A DNA stretch of 64,000 bases from Chamaea fasciata (GCA_029207755.1 JARCOQ010000003.1:84525994-84589993), one strand, 5' to 3'; shown: positions 26,601 through 39,647, counted from the stretch's first letter. Translations and numbers: made by a program. The notes: a model not told the origin generated them from the sequence alone.

Positions 26601-29440
26601 TGCTGTATCTGGGTACCTAGACATAGACAAGGAACTGTGCCTGGCAAGTGGTAGGCATCTATTTTGGCAGGGGGGTGTGATATATGTAGCTTCTTGTGCT
26701 CCCCAAGCATGTCACCTTAGCTGCATTTTAAACTACGTAGATATTAGTAAAAAGGAAAGTAGCCACCTGAAACAATTTGGAAGTCAAAGGCAGTCAACAG
26801 AGAAGCAGTGGACCTGTGCTTAAAGTCATCATTTAATTGCTGTCATGTTCTTCTGTCATTCGCTTTGACTGTAAGCCCCTTAGAATAGGAATTACTATGT
26901 TGAGTATACATGAAGTTCTTGCCAGAAGATTTCCTTAAATGATTTGAAGTTGCACCTTTCGGAAGCACATCTGAAATATATATGCAAAACTGACTTTTGA
27001 AATCCTAAGTCATTTGTCCCATTCATTCAAATGCTAAAGCATATATAAATCTCAAAAGTGTTTGGGATTCTGTGAGACCATAATATGTTACCTAGGTTTT
27101 ACTTTGATTTCTCTTGGTCTGAAACTCCAGATTCTTTTTGCTTCATGTGTTTTCAGTATTTCCTTGTCACTGCATCGTTTGCCTTGACAAGTTTTCTTCT
27201 CTGTGTGCTGACAGTATGTTGCCTGTTACAGCACTGGCTCTCACAGTTTTCTTAGATATGAGGCCCACAGTTCCCGTAGTTCATAGGCTTATTTTGAAAG
27301 CTGAATTTTTTCTTGCTATAGACAGTTTAGGGTTTTTTTCTCCTTCTGCTTTCTTTTTAGCAAATACAATATCCATGCTTTCTGAATTTACATAGTTGTG
27401 TGGGGGGTTTTGTACTGTGGACTATGTTATTGGGAGAGGGGTCATTTTTTTTTGTTCCATGTATTAAACTTGGAAGGACTGTTCTAATGTTAGAATATAA
27501 AGTAAGTTAACATTTTGTAAGTCAGCTGTCTGATTTTAAGCCCTGAAATTTGAATTGTACTGAAAAAGTAATTGTAAATAGCAGTACTAACCAATGGTAA
27601 TAAAAAATGCACATCAAGATGATATCATGATTGATGTTTTAAATATAAAAAAATCATCATAGCTCTTACAGGATCAAATTAGGATCTGTTAGCAATAGAA
27701 ATATCAGACACCTGTCAGCTAAAGATTGAGTATACAGTCGGAAATTCCATCAGAGACTACCACAATATTATTTCTCAACTTTCTCTTGTAAAGGGCTGAA
27801 GTGACTTTTGCAAATCATACTTAATCTGCAAAACCTTGAGTGAAAAATATAAGGGCTCTTGCAGCAGTTCATGTGGGATTTCAAAACTGGCTCTGCCTCC
27901 AGGAGGACCTGGGACTAGATTACCTACTGAGATATTTACACCCGGATTATTCTGAGATTTACTCCTTTTCCTTGCTCTGAGAGAGCAGCTCCATGGTTTT
28001 ATTTCTGCACTTCATGCTTTTATTTCTACTGCTGGATTCATTGTTGAGCCAATGCCGGGCTATTTCTTGCAGGGCTACCTGACAGTCTGATTGGTGTGGC
28101 TGCATGATTGAAGACAGGGATTGTCTTCTTCTGTTGTATACCCTAGAGAGAGATCCAACCCATGGACCCCACAGACATGTAAAATTGGTGAAGTTAGGAA
28201 ATATTCATCTTCTTAGTGCAGAACTAGCACAAGTTGTTTAACTGCTGACCAGAGAGATGATTTATTGAGGACAGACAGCTCGAGAAAGAAAACTTTTAAT
28301 TCTTACAACTCGTGCCGCCTTTGGCCTTGAAGTCCGTATTCTTTTATAGCGGACTAGAAGGTAAAGATGATCTGTGCCTGCAGATCTATTTCAACTTTTG
28401 AGGTTACTGCAAATCTCTTGGCTTCCCTATGAATGGTCAAGCAATGGGCAATTACATAGTCCTCTTCTTTGCCCTACTGCTGCTGCTGTGGTCCCTGACC
28501 AAATCGATTCCCTCCAGGCACTGGCTTTTAGATATCTATCCTGATTTTTAGGAGTACTGGAATGATACATAGATAATGGTAGAGGAGAAAACTATGTAGT
28601 TACTTTATTCCAAATGAAACATACTTCATGCCCACAGAGCAGCTGTTTCCTCAGAAAGCTGGCCAAAATACTGTGCTATAAATGGTGTTCATATGATGTG
28701 ATGATTACTGTACTAGAATTGGGGCAACTCTTCTATGGGTTGTGCTCTCAGCTAAAGCTCCTCTACCTTTTCAATAGCAGATTTATGTCTTTTTAAAGTA
28801 CATTGCTGTGCTTCTGTAACACAATTCAGGTCCCTGGTCACTTAAATATGTTTTTTTCACATGCATTGTTTTTTAAAGTAGAAACTATTAATAATCTTGT
28901 CCTGAAGGTTTTCTTACGTGGTATTAAAACCTATTTAAGTGGAATATTTTTCTCTTCTGAGGATTTTGACTTTTGTTCTACATGATAATTTTTTTTCTTT
29001 TTTCCTGATTGGATTCTCTTTTTTGTTTAATTTTATTTTGTTTGGTTTTTTTTTTCCCTCTTAGTCGTGACACCTTCAAGGAAACTGAATACTTTAAATG
29101 TTTCTGAGCAGAAAGTACAATCTCAAATGTACCTAGACTGCTGTTAAGAGCTACATGTTGTTATTTAACTAAATTCTTCAATTTACCAAGCTATATCTTT
29201 AAAAGTATTCTTTTCCTCATAGTATTCAAAAGTGTCCCTGAACCATCATTCCTCTGTTAATTAAAAATAAGCTAGATAGTGTGGGCATTCTGTGTGCCAG
29301 AACTCTAAATATCACTTTTAAATCACGTTAAAAGCTTCCAGACCTTTGGAAATTACATTACAGCTCTTACTTGTAGAATGCAAAGACTATTTTTTTGCTA
29401 TGTGCACTCATTAAAATGGTGAATTCTCTGTTTTCTGCAG
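11652..29440. other. Long AT-rich non-coding stretch between the inverted repeat and the mir-30c-2 region
   Basis: Nearly 18 kb without a coding exon, RNA gene or clear transposon that I can identify. Composition is AT-rich, with scattered T or A runs and one 29-bp dimer near 22.2 kb. The longest open frames (about 158 codons near 22.7-23.2 kb and 138 codons near 16.1-16.5 kb) have no recognisable domain and low-complexity hydrophobic or mixed composition. In the human cluster the corresponding interval is also non-coding. Ancient diverged repeats may be present below what I can detect by eye. Confidence 0.55.
22206..22263. repeat. 29-bp tandem duplication
   Basis: Two adjacent copies of a 29-bp unit (TTGGTTTG followed by CTTTTGCATG or ACTTTTGCATG) differ at only two positions. 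GCATGTTTTG also recurs within each unit. It is a short local duplication with no evident function. Confidence 0.75.
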
Positions 29441-29485
29441 GCACAACTTCAAGACATGCAAGAATACTTTGGAGTGAACTGGCAG
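29441..29485 (+). other. Candidate small non-coding exon of the miRNA host transcript
   Basis: A strong acceptor-like tract (TTCTCTGTTTTCTGCAG, ending at 29440) is followed 45 nt later by a donor-like site (CA|GTAAGC, GT at 29486). The hairpin of mir-30c-2 starts about 250 bp further on, which would place it in the next intron. Splice-site resemblance alone gives many false positives, and I have no transcript evidence. Confidence 0.25.
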
Positions 29486-29744
29486 TAAGCCTTGCAGTAC
29501 CATGGTGGCAATAACACTGACTGTTGTCTGGAGATGCTGAAGCTCAGCCTTATTTTGAACTTCTTTCTTAGACCCTCCAACTTGTTCACAAAGGACTTAA
29601 CAGTGATTTGGATTCATATGGTCATGGGTATGGATTTTTTCCTCCCATTACTTGACATCTGCATGTTTTCAGAAGTCAGTGATGAAGTCAGTACTAGGTC
29701 TGCTGACATTTTTTTGGTTCTTGTGAGCTCTGAGTGACAGGTAC

Positions 29745-29767
29745 TGTAAACATCCTACACTCTCAGC
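29745..29767 (+). ncRNA. MIR30C2: mature miR-30c-5p arm
   Basis: 23 nt beginning TGTAAACATCCTACAC and ending TCTCAGC, identical to the known miR-30c. The seed GTAAACA is shared with miR-30a-5p at 3229. The same mature 5p sequence is also encoded by mir-30c-1 elsewhere in vertebrate genomes. Confidence 0.97.
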
Positions 29768-29784
29768 TGTGGAAACTAAGAAAG

Positions 29785-29806
29785 CTGGGAGAAGGCTGTT
29801 TACTCT
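29785..29806 (+). ncRNA. MIR30C2: mature miR-30c-2-3p arm
   Basis: 22 nt beginning CTGGGAGAAGG and ending TTTACTCT, as in known miR-30c-2-3p. This arm identifies the paralogue. Confidence 0.95.
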
Positions 29807-29810
29807 CCCT

Positions 29811-32800
29811 GCCTTGGAAATCATCTGGAGGGCAAGGATGGAATATTATGTTGATTGTATTTCTGACAGCTTGTATTTCATACTTTACATTATGGTGTCA
29901 GTAAACAAATTATGTCATTGTATCACATCATCAGTGTCTTGTGTTCAGACCAAGGTCAGAAGGGCTTTAGCTGTACTGCTGGCTTGAGGGAAATTTAAAT
30001 AGTAGCAATGGTACACTGCCATACTTCCATCCTTAAGCAGTGATTAAAAAAGACCTGTCACACTGTCAGTTTATTTGTAGTGATACATAAAAGTTACAGT
30101 GTGGACATCCTCAACTTGGCATATCAGTATTTTATTTAATCAAAATTACCCTTAAATAGTTGGTACTTGTTTTCTGAGGTCTACTTAATTCTCATTTTCC
30201 AGCTGAGAGAGCTAGAAACAGAGGTTAGAAGGCAAAAAGGTTCTAGAGGACTTCAGATTTCAGTTTCTTTTTAAAGAAAATCAGGGGTGTCAACATTAAC
30301 TCCAACTCTAAATTTAATTAGGAGACAAAGGTCTTATACCTTATGTCTTCCACTTGGTGTCCCCTACCACTTGCTGCACAGACTGTATTACACTTTGTGC
30401 TTTGTCCTGACAATCTTTCTCTTCCTCATGTTTCTTTCATTCTGTATGTTTTATATGCTTTTGTAAGCCAAGTAGAACTTCTCAGTTTAAATGTAGAACA
30501 AGCTGAAAAAAAGAATTTTCCTTTTAAATCTAATATCCTGCTGGCATGGTCCTAAAATATTCTTAAAGTGAGTTTTGCAGCTTTTTTTAAGCGGGGACTC
30601 TGGCAGACAGAACATTGTTTCCCTCTTTTCTCTTTTTCCTTGTTTATGGGGAAGGGACACACCTTTTGTGTGCTCTTTAAGATATGTTTCATAATATAGT
30701 TGAATTAAAAGATCACTGTTTAATTTCTTTTGCAATAGCATTCTTACGTCTTCAGATCCTGCTGCTTCAGCTTTTTAGAAAAGGCATTTAAATATGAAAT
30801 CATTGAAATAAGGGCTTTTAGAAGAGTTTTGTTTTCAGGGTTTGGAAAGGGATGAGAGTGGAAAGGCAACAGGTAAAAGAAAGATTTGAAATAGTACTTA
30901 CACAAAATGGACAAAAAAGAATTCAAACGTTTATGCAGAACTTTAAAAAAAGTCAGTTATGTGAAGTAGTAATTATTTTTCAGGCTCTGGCTTGCTTTTC
31001 TATTGGAAAAAGCAGTAGTAGGGAAAGCCAGGGTCACAGTGCTGTAGTGAAGGACTAAGTTGATGAGTAAAAAGAAGGCTCATGATTTGTATAGTAATTT
31101 CCAAGAAAAGCAGAGTTAAACTCCGAAAATGATCATTTTAAGGAGATGTTAGCTGTTCAGACTAATCAGACGATAGGGGGTAGCATTTCCTAATACACAT
31201 AGTTCCCCTGGCAGAGAGATTTCTGGGGATGAGGGAGCACTGTTACTTCCTCCACTGCATGACAATATTGATTGTAGACTATGTTGTCCAGGAAAGACAA
31301 CCTCTTGAAGGAAATAACTTGCTGAATTTCTGAGATGTGGGTTTGTATATTACTTCTGTGTAGACACGCTTTAGGTTTGGAGTCATTATTTTGTGTCAAT
31401 TGAAAATACTTCTCTGTATTTAATATTTCTTGTGCATTTAATAGTGAAATTCCATCTTCAGTTTCACCAATATAAGACTTCAGTAGTCCCGACTTTGTCG
31501 CACATTTTTCCTGGCCCACACTTTCCTGGCTTTTTACTGATTTGTTTAGACTCCAAACTAATTCAGTGGCTTGACCCTAGTGAAAACTAAATAAGCAAAA
31601 CAGCTTTTATGTGGATTAGCTGCTTACTCCACCACTGTCTCTGTGATTTGAAATGCTACTGAAAGTCTTTGTTCCTTCAAATATGGCCACTTTCCTGCAG
31701 CAGAAAAACAGCGTTTATTTTGAATAGATTATATAGTCCTAAACCAATAAAATAGTGAAATTACAGGATTTTGAATATTTTATTTGATATTAAATTTTTC
31801 TGTTGATGCTGTCTGAACACAATTGCAAGCATGGTGCTAAAATAAATTCAGATTAAATTGTTTTAATTAAAATGTTTCATTTTTTGAACACCGTTTATGC
31901 TTCTTTTTAAACGATTTGTTGGTAATGTCTAATTTAAAAGATTTGTTGCTAAAAGGGAGCAACTGGTAATTTTGCTGTCTCCAGTCCTCTAATTGTAAAG
32001 GTATCTTCTGACGTACCTGCACCATACCAAGCACTGTAGAAATTGCATCATTTTTAGATCACAGAGATTATTTCCCCCCGAGGTATTGCTTGCCAAGCCA
32101 AAGGCAAACATTTTGTCCTTTTTTTTTTTGTTAATCCCAGACTTCAAAGATTTGAAGATTCTTTCCAGTCTATCAATTAAATACTGAGTTTTTCCACTGT
32201 GGAAAAAAAAATGTAACAGGGCTGTTTCAAAAGCCTGTTGCCAGTAATGAGTTTTGGATTGGGTCCATGGAGAGGTAATCTGGATAGCTACCACTGCAAG
32301 TCATCTCTGGGAAATTGCTGATTGTAGGCGTGGCCTTTTTTCTTGAAGGGTGGTTCTGCCAAGATTCAAAAATGACTTGTTCCAAGTGATTCTTGGCACC
32401 ACCTGGAACAATATTATTCCTGCCTGTTATGGTCAATATGCTACATTGGTTGTATTTCTGTTATTTTTTTTGTTATGAGGAGAAGGACAGTGCTTGTTAG
32501 CATGTTTCCTTATTTCTGAGCTTCATTTGGTTTTAGTTTGTCTGGGTTTTTTAAGCTACATTTTTTGATTATGTAATTCATAGTACATCCATTACTTCAT
32601 TACATTCATTACTTCAAGGTAATTGTCAAACATCAATTACATTTGGTAATATAAGGAGTGACCATGGGAAGGAAGAAAGAATGTGTGGAAGTACTCAGGC
32701 AGAGCTGTTGCTTGTACTGAGATTGCAACCTGAACTTGAGGTTTACAAGTGAAATATTAGAGAAATATTGTATTAAAAGTTTCAAAGAGCTACTGGTGAG

Positions 32801-34835
32801 GGAAGTGAGATGTGAAAGGAATCAAGAGGTATTGACCTCTCATCTGAAGGGTGAAAAGTAATATAATGTTGATTTTAAGTGTAAACATTTCCTTGATGAT
32901 GCAGTGTAAGAAAGCCGTAATTTCCCTTAATGCTTGTACAAAAGTCAAGTTCTATTTTATGCAGTAAGTCTCACTGTCACTGATTCTAATTCCCTATAGA
33001 GGAATTTAAAAGTCTATGACAAGCTATTCTACTTTGAAGACTTGTACCGAAATTGAAAAAGAAAAGAGTTTACTTTGAATGAAGAAGAAAACCACATTAT
33101 GTGGACTTCAGTCATAATTGTCCTGAAATGAGAGATGGAGTTCTAGATATGAGTTTTCTCTGTGCTGTGATTGAGATAACAATGTGTAAAAGCAACTGTC
33201 CTTTTGCAAAATGCAAACAGGTGTTGAACATCTGCAGTACAAATATTTATTCATATGCAAACAAATGTTTTTACAGCTTAAAAATACATTAACTTAAAAT
33301 CTGATCAAACACATTGTTTGTTTCAGGTTTTATTCAAAATTAGGTTCTGTTTTTAGAAAACCTTTTAATGTAAACTGATTCTCATAAAAATCATGTTTAA
33401 TTAAATAGAATGCAAAAGCTGAAGTTTCTGTTACTATTGTGAAGATTTTGGTTCTTGTCAGCTCTGGGTTCCATCCAAGACCTACTTAGCTACAGTTAAG
33501 CTGTTGTTTCCTTGTTTTTGACCTTTGGTTTTAAGGATGCTAGCGTGAATTAAATGGAAATACGCTTTTCTAGCAAACACTTCATAGAATAAGCAAACTT
33601 CAGCTGAGCAGTGTAGTCTATAACTACAAAGCTGAGGACTTGCTTATTTTAAATAGTGTAATATGATAGCTAAATTATACCTTATTTAACTCTTCAAAAA
33701 GGAGAAAAGAGTGAGGCTATGTTGCATAAGCCTTATGTTTGCAGTGCTGACTCTACTTTACAAGAAGATCCAGTTTTGTTCCTGCTTAAGTTAATAGGGG
33801 ATTTATGTTTGCTGCCTTGGTGCTGTTATTAAACTGTTAATACTGCAGAGAGCTGGGCTCTAATCCTAGTTTTGGACAGACTCTCTGCTTTCTCCATTGT
33901 GAAAAAGATGACACATCCTCTGTAAAGGCAGAACCCCATGTTGTTCATCAGTCTCAATTGCAATAAAGCATCCTTTCTAAAATCATGCCATCACAAGCTG
34001 GTTTGTCTCATTGTGTTCCAGCCTCTCCTGTGATTTAGATTGCATTGCCTGCTTGTATTTTTGGGGAAGCAGAAAGGATGCTACAGACCTAATGCAGGGT
34101 TATTGTAAGGGCTGTTGAGAGCTCCTCCTTGTGCTTCAGTTGTGGTGCTGTCCTCCTGTGGATGAGAAGAGGGCATACAGAACTTGTAGTGGTTTTAAGT
34201 GTGTGCTTGTAGGGCAGCCACAGTTTGTACAGATGTACCTGGCCAGCTGAGGGAGTGAGATCTGCCCAGTGGAAATTGGCTCCAAGCCATCCTCACCCCG
34301 CTTTGAGACCTTGGGTATATTTTTGCTTGTGGGAGTGTCCAGCTGGCCTTGTTTCATTATTCAGTTTATGAGAAATACATTGGGTATTGTTAACAACCAA
34401 GGATTTCTGGGCTTTCCATCATTTGAAGGCTGCATTTCTCCACTTGTTCCTGTATAGCCGAGAGCATCTGCTGGCTCAGGTGTTCTGAAAAAGTGGTGCT
34501 AAAATAACTCAGCTCTGATGGGCAGAGAATAGGTTGATGTTGACAAATGAAATAATTTCAGGATTTATGAAATTTATGTTCTGTAGCTTGGCTAGAAATA
34601 GATGGCTCTGCATAGCTCTGAGCTTTGTAAACAGTTGAACTTCGTGCAACTTGCCGAACTTGCAAAGCTGTTGAAGGACATTGGGATGCCACTAGATTTT
34701 ATGATTAGTTCACAAAGTGCAGGTGAAATATGCACAGTGTTTGTTTTTTTCTTGTATGTGACCATAGTCACAGCACAGATATTAATGGAGCTGCTAATTA
34801 AGATCTTGCTGCTTTACTGTGCTCAGTTTAATGTG
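29811..34835. other. Non-coding stretch downstream of mir-30c-2
   Basis: AT-rich with no recognisable exon. The 31.7-32.0 kb and 33.3-33.4 kb parts are very AT-rich. If the primary transcript continues past mir-30c-2, its 3' end could be here, but the many AATAAA-like hexamers in such AT-rich DNA make any particular polyadenylation site unsupported. Confidence 0.5.
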
Positions 34836-34976
34836 AAGTATTTAAAAGATGTGTAGATGTGGCACTTGGAGACGTGGTTTAGTAGTGGAATTGGCAGTGT
34901 TAGGTTTATGGTTGGACTTGATAGTATTAAAGGCCTTTCTAAACTAAATAATTCAATGATCCTAGGATCCTAGGAC
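34836..34976 (+). mobile_element. CR1 LINE fragment, 3' end
   Basis: About 140 bp matching the 3' tail of avian CR1. Recognisable blocks are TTAAAAGATGTGTAGATGTGG, the GACGTGGTTTAGTAGTGGA block, GGCAGTGTTAGG, and GGTTGGACTTGATAGTATTA. It finishes in a short ATCCTAGG terminal repeat in place of the usual ATTCTATGA-type repeat. Severe 5' truncation is normal for CR1. No coding sequence is retained. Confidence 0.85.
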
Positions 34977-36423
34977 TCTAATTGATGAAAAGCTACAATA
35001 TGCTTTGTGCCTGCATGAAAGGGCAGATCAAATCTAAATTGGAATAGATCATGTTTTACTGCCTTGGGGTAATTGTGTGTAGCATAAAGCTTTTAAATTA
35101 GAAGTGACAAACCCACTGGTCTCTGTTGCCACTCAGAGCAGGTATGTGTCACAGTTGTATAGATTTGCAAAAGGAGGAGTGACCAAACTTGTCTGTTCCT
35201 TGCTGAAGTCATGACATTAATGGAAAGTCTCACAGCTACTCATGACCATGGCTAGAAGCCTGTCATGTTGGCTCCTGGGGACCCTGGCACTTGGGATCCA
35301 AAGAAAGGGCTCTCCAGAGGTGATTCGTTACCTACTTTCCCTGTTGAAAGTGAGAACTATCAGCTGCCTTTTTTCAGCCTTGCTGAAGTTTGCATTCTCT
35401 AAAAAGTCTTAGCAGGCAACCAAAGGGGAGCTTGGTGACTCTGTACCTTGAGAGTCAAGCTCTACTGCTAAGACAGATCTATTTTCTAATACTTCCAGTG
35501 GCAAATCTTATTCCAACAGTGTCTTTTCACCTATGCTTAAAGAGGTGGGGGAGTGTGTTAGCCCAAATGCTCTTTAGTGAGTCTTTGCTGTCCTTTAGTT
35601 TGGAGATTTGGTTAGAGCTATGTGAACTTGCCATGTCACGTGGCTTAGAATAGGAGAGGAGTATTCTCTGAAACTCAGAGAACAAAAGTAGTTGGATTGA
35701 AAATACCTGGTAAGATTTTTCTATGAATTGCTGAGCTTTTCTGAGTCAGGGAGAAAAAAAGATCAAAATTTAGGAGTATTACAGACAAATTGATGTCTGA
35801 ACTGTCAGTTCAGGAAACTCCAGAGATAAACTGAATGGAAAGTTTCCCCCTAAGGTCCCCAGGAATTTCTAAAGACAAATCTAAATGGAGAACAGCATGG
35901 ATTTACATCCTTGTCTACAGGAACAGAATAATTATTTGCAGCCAGAAAAGAAAATCCAGGTTCTTGGCAAGAAAAGAAAGAGGTCTGGCTCAGAAACTTG
36001 AACTGAGTTGTTTTAGTCTTTCAGGGGCAAGTGTAAGGTTTTTATATGTACAATAGAACAAATTTGTGAAAATGCAGAGGTGGGAAAAATGTTGCTTCAT
36101 ACTTGAAAATATGTATACAGGGATTTGGTTTGAATATTTCTGCATGCTCAAATGCGGTATGCCAAATGCACTGTTTACAGTAAGCAAGGTAATGACCTTT
36201 AAAGGAATGTAATATATTCCCACTTCCGATTGCAGACTGCAACTTAAAAACAAGACTTGAGTATTTTAACAAATACTATTTCTATTTCACACTTCAAACT
36301 GAAATGACAGGAAAGGTAGATAATGCTATCATCATCTCCCAGTTTGAGCTATCTGAAAAATATATGTGGATTTTAGGTGCACAAAAGTTCACAATGATGT
36401 CTTGATTGCTGTGGGAAGGAGTT

Positions 36424-36504
36424 CTGGGTTTTGGTTTATTGGGTGGGTTTTTTATGTTTTGGTTTTGTGTTTGGGTGTTTGGATGCTTTGTTTTATGTTT
36501 ATCC
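36424..36504. repeat. T/G-rich low-complexity tract
   Basis: Run composed mainly of T and G in GGGTTTT-like phrases. Similar tracts recur at 39.6, 50.7, 54.2 and 55.4 kb, and as the complement near 61.2 kb, so they form a dispersed class in this genome. Confidence 0.75.
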
Positions 36505-36585
36505 TTTTTTAGTAGATCACGCTGTTCTTTTGATCTGTTTGATGTTGCTGGAATCATTTAAAGCAGCATTAGGCTGGTTTTACTC

Positions 36586-36587
<2 letters not shown>

Positions 36588-36627
<40 letters not shown>

Positions 36628-36658
36628 CCTCTCTCCCTCTCTCTCTGTCTCTCGTCTC
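36588..36658. repeat. (TC)n microsatellite
   Basis: About 70 bp of TC dinucleotide repeat, pure in its first half and interrupted by TGTC and CCCTC variants afterwards. On the opposite strand it encodes only an arginine/glutamate repeat artefact. Polymorphic length is likely. Confidence 0.95.
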
Positions 36659-39647
36659 TATTTGTGCCTAGGGAAGCAGGAAGAGTAAGGACTTTGCTTC
36701 TGTCCCTTTGAGTGAAGATTCCTGTGCTTTGCAGAGATTTTAGGTGAGGCCTTTGCAGGCTTTTGTTGGTGGGTACTAAACCAGCAATTAGTTCTGCAGT
36801 ATGTGAGAAAGTGAGTGAGTCATGGACTGTGTGCTCTGAGGCTTGTATGAGGCAAGATCCAGCAATGCAGCAGCAGTAGACTAGGCTCTGCTTCCTCAAA
36901 GCCTTCCCCTCTGATATCCCTGCTAAACTTGAAAGAAACTTCACAGGACTGTCCAGATTTACTTCTCTTCAGATTAACCAGAAAGATGGAAAAATGCATA
37001 TGGTTGTCACCAGTAGGGATAGTTCACATGGCTTAGCAATCTAAGTTTTTTTAGTTGTCTGCTCTTCTAAAGAGAATTTGAACTGAGGCTTCAAAAGGTG
37101 AGCAGGGGAGAAAGCTTCACTTTTTCAAGCAGGAACATTGGCTTTTTTGTGGCCTGGCTTTGGGGACTTGTCTATACGTGGGCCTATTCTGAACAGCTCT
37201 CCACAATGTCTCTGTGAGTGGAACAGGGGCTTTGAAATAGTTTCATATTTGTATCATCTATTGTATTTGAAATGCACTCTGCTTTAATACTAACAGACTT
37301 TAGGCATAGACAAGTTCTTGACAGTTTGTTGAAAACCAAGTCTTTTTTGTGGAAATACTTTCTACTTTGAAAGAATTTTTGAGAAATGTGTTTGGATCCA
37401 CACTGGTTTGTGTGTGAACAGGGAGGGCAGACCTGCAGCACAGGCACTGGGACTCAGGTGGCATATGGGAGACTGAAATGCACGTCTCTTACTTGATTCA
37501 AAAATAAAACCAAGTCTTGAAATCAAACAGAGTTCTTGTACACTACGAAGTCTTTAATATTCAGCCTGCTTGAGAGTGTATTTTTCAAATTAAGTCATCC
37601 TAATTTCTTATTTCTTTAAATATAGAAGCATCCAGTTACATTTGGGATTCCATTTTTATGTGGGAAAGGAAGGCTGAGGAAAGAGTCAATCAAGGGCTGG
37701 TCATGCACAAAGTAGAGAGGCGTTTTTCAAAAGGCCAAAAGGTGCAACTTGATCCTTGCTGATGCTGACAGACCTGTGGAGATCAGCATTCAGCAGAAGG
37801 GGCTATACCCTTCTGATATTGTGTCTTTAAACTTCATCCACCTCTAGAGTAATATTTTGGTGGTAGCTCTGTAAGGTTCATCCTGTGCTGTGGTATAGGA
37901 CAGGAGCTGTCTGTGTCCCTGCTGTTCCCCAGGGTGGCTGATGTGAAGGGACCAGAGACAGGGCTGTGAAAACAGAGCAGAAAATAAGTTTAATAACATG
38001 GATCTATGTTCAGGGATTTTTTTTTTTTGTCACTGGAGGCTGCAGGACTGACAGAGGCAGGGCCTGCCCATGATGCCTCTGGAATGTTAAAAAACAGTAA
38101 TAATAAACCAATCTTCAGTGCTGCTACTGGTTTGGTAGGATGCAAGTTTGTAAGTTTGCTACTCTCCCTCGGCACTGCTCTCCCTTCAGCTGAAAATCAT
38201 CTTTTTCTTTGCAATTGAAAGAAATAAAATTGTTTCCTCAGTCGTCTGTGGGACCTGTTGTCTCAAGGCACAGTCAGGTACAGCCAGCCAGCCTCCTCTG
38301 CCATTGCCCAGCTACCACACAACCTTCATCTGCCAAGGGGCTCATCCTTTGGCTCAAATATATGAGGTAACTGCCTTACGCTGCCTTGAAGAGAAACCAG
38401 AAATAATTTGAACTAATGATCTAGTGATAAAAGTCGAATTTTAATGAGTTGGGACATGGCCTAGCTTAATAACGCCTGTTTTCTGTTTCAGGACAAGAAA
38501 AGCTATTTGCTTCAAAGTGAAGGCTGTACTCTGCTTTGTCCCCTTGCTCATTTAGGATTTAGGCAATAGATAGTTAAGGCAGTCAGAATTTTTTTTTCAG
38601 CTAGCTAGTCTGTGCATTATAGCAGATCTGGCCTATTTTTGGAGGGTTTTGAGGCAGAGATGCTTACAACAGCTTGCAGAAAGGACAAGACTTGCTTTTG
38701 TAAAATTCTCCTTAATGTGCCAGCATCTGTGTAAGTCAGTGTTGCTGTTATTTGGTCCATAGGTTTCAGAAACTTCTTTTTTGCCAGTTGTTTCCCTGTT
38801 TCTGGAGGTAGGGAAAGGTAAGACCTTCCAGCCTGGTGAAGGCACAAAGCTTGGTAGTTTTCAGCTGAAGCTTCAGCTGCAAGCTGCACAGCCAACAGAG
38901 GCTAGCAATGATCACACCATACATCTTGCTAGCTTTTTTCAATTTATTTTTGTCACCCCACAAGTACTATCTTCTCTGTCCCACTACATTCTGGAAGAAT
39001 TATTTGAGGAAAGACAACAGAGGACAAGATGATAGCATTATACCGTCTGAGATGGCTTTCAAAGAATGGTATGAGACTTCAAATAATTCCTTTGATGCAG
39101 GAAAGAGAAATAGAGGATGACTCTTAGGCCTGGAGTTTTCAGTGACAATTTCTTTCCTATTTTCACCTTGCTGAAATTCAAAATAAATTTTTCTATCAAA
39201 ATTTCTCTATATAATTGGGCAAAAAAGACAGTGCTTGAGGGTCTGTGGATGGCTTCACTTTTTATGCTTCTTATAAGAAAAGCTCAGGATTGTTAGTTTA
39301 TGTTAGAAGAAGGTGCAGTGTGCTGACTTGTCTCTCAGTGCAGTCAGTACTTAATCCATCTGCTTAGGTGCAACTGAATTTAGCAGTGTGGTTGTGTTGA
39401 TTTCTGCCTGCAACACAGGATTTCACTGGAGAGAGACTATGTTATTTAAAGTCTAATCATCATCATTTGAATGGGGACAGGGGAGGAATGCAGAAATGCA
39501 TTCTCTGTGTGTGTGCCTCTTGTCTGCTGGCACACAACTTCTGTGGCAGTCATGGAAAGCACATTTGTCTCAGGCTTGGTGCCCTGGTTTTAGTGTGTCT
39601 TACAACACAAGTACTGATTCCTTTTTTTTATTGTAACTAATGTTTGT

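Larger units (their letters stand above)
29739..29810 (+). ncRNA. MIR30C2: microRNA precursor mir-30c-2
   Basis: A 72-nt hairpin whose 5p arm is miR-30c and whose 3p arm is the form specific to mir-30c-2 (CTGGGAGAAGG...), which separates it from mir-30c-1. It acts as a post-transcriptional repressor sharing the seed of miR-30a. Processing signals are complete. A basal UG lies at 29731-29732, exactly 14 nt before the 5p start. An apical UGUG lies at 29768-29771. A CNNC (CATC) lies at 29822-29825, 16 nt after the 3p end. Against the remembered human hairpin the loop differs by one base (C at 29776 in place of G), plus minor changes in the lower stem. Identification is secure. Confidence 0.98.
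3208..29825 (+). other. Inferred minimum span of the shared mir-30a/mir-30c-2 primary transcript
   Basis: Both mir-30 hairpins lie on the + strand, 26.5 kb apart, in the order seen in the human and chicken clusters. In human they sit in a long non-coding transcription unit between RIMS1 and OGFRL1. From that conservation I infer a single non-coding primary transcript running at least from the mir-30a basal stem to the CNNC signal after mir-30c-2. Promoter, transcript ends and exon structure cannot be read from the sequence. Independent transcription of each miRNA is possible. Confidence 0.4.

Noticed and set aside
26953..26990. CGGAAGCACAT stretch recalling the start of U6 snRNA
   Set aside because: Similarity ends after a few bases; no U6 body or snRNA promoter elements.
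36558..36944. 128-codon open frame on - with Arg/Glu repeats
   Set aside because: Its charged segment is simply the translated TC microsatellite.
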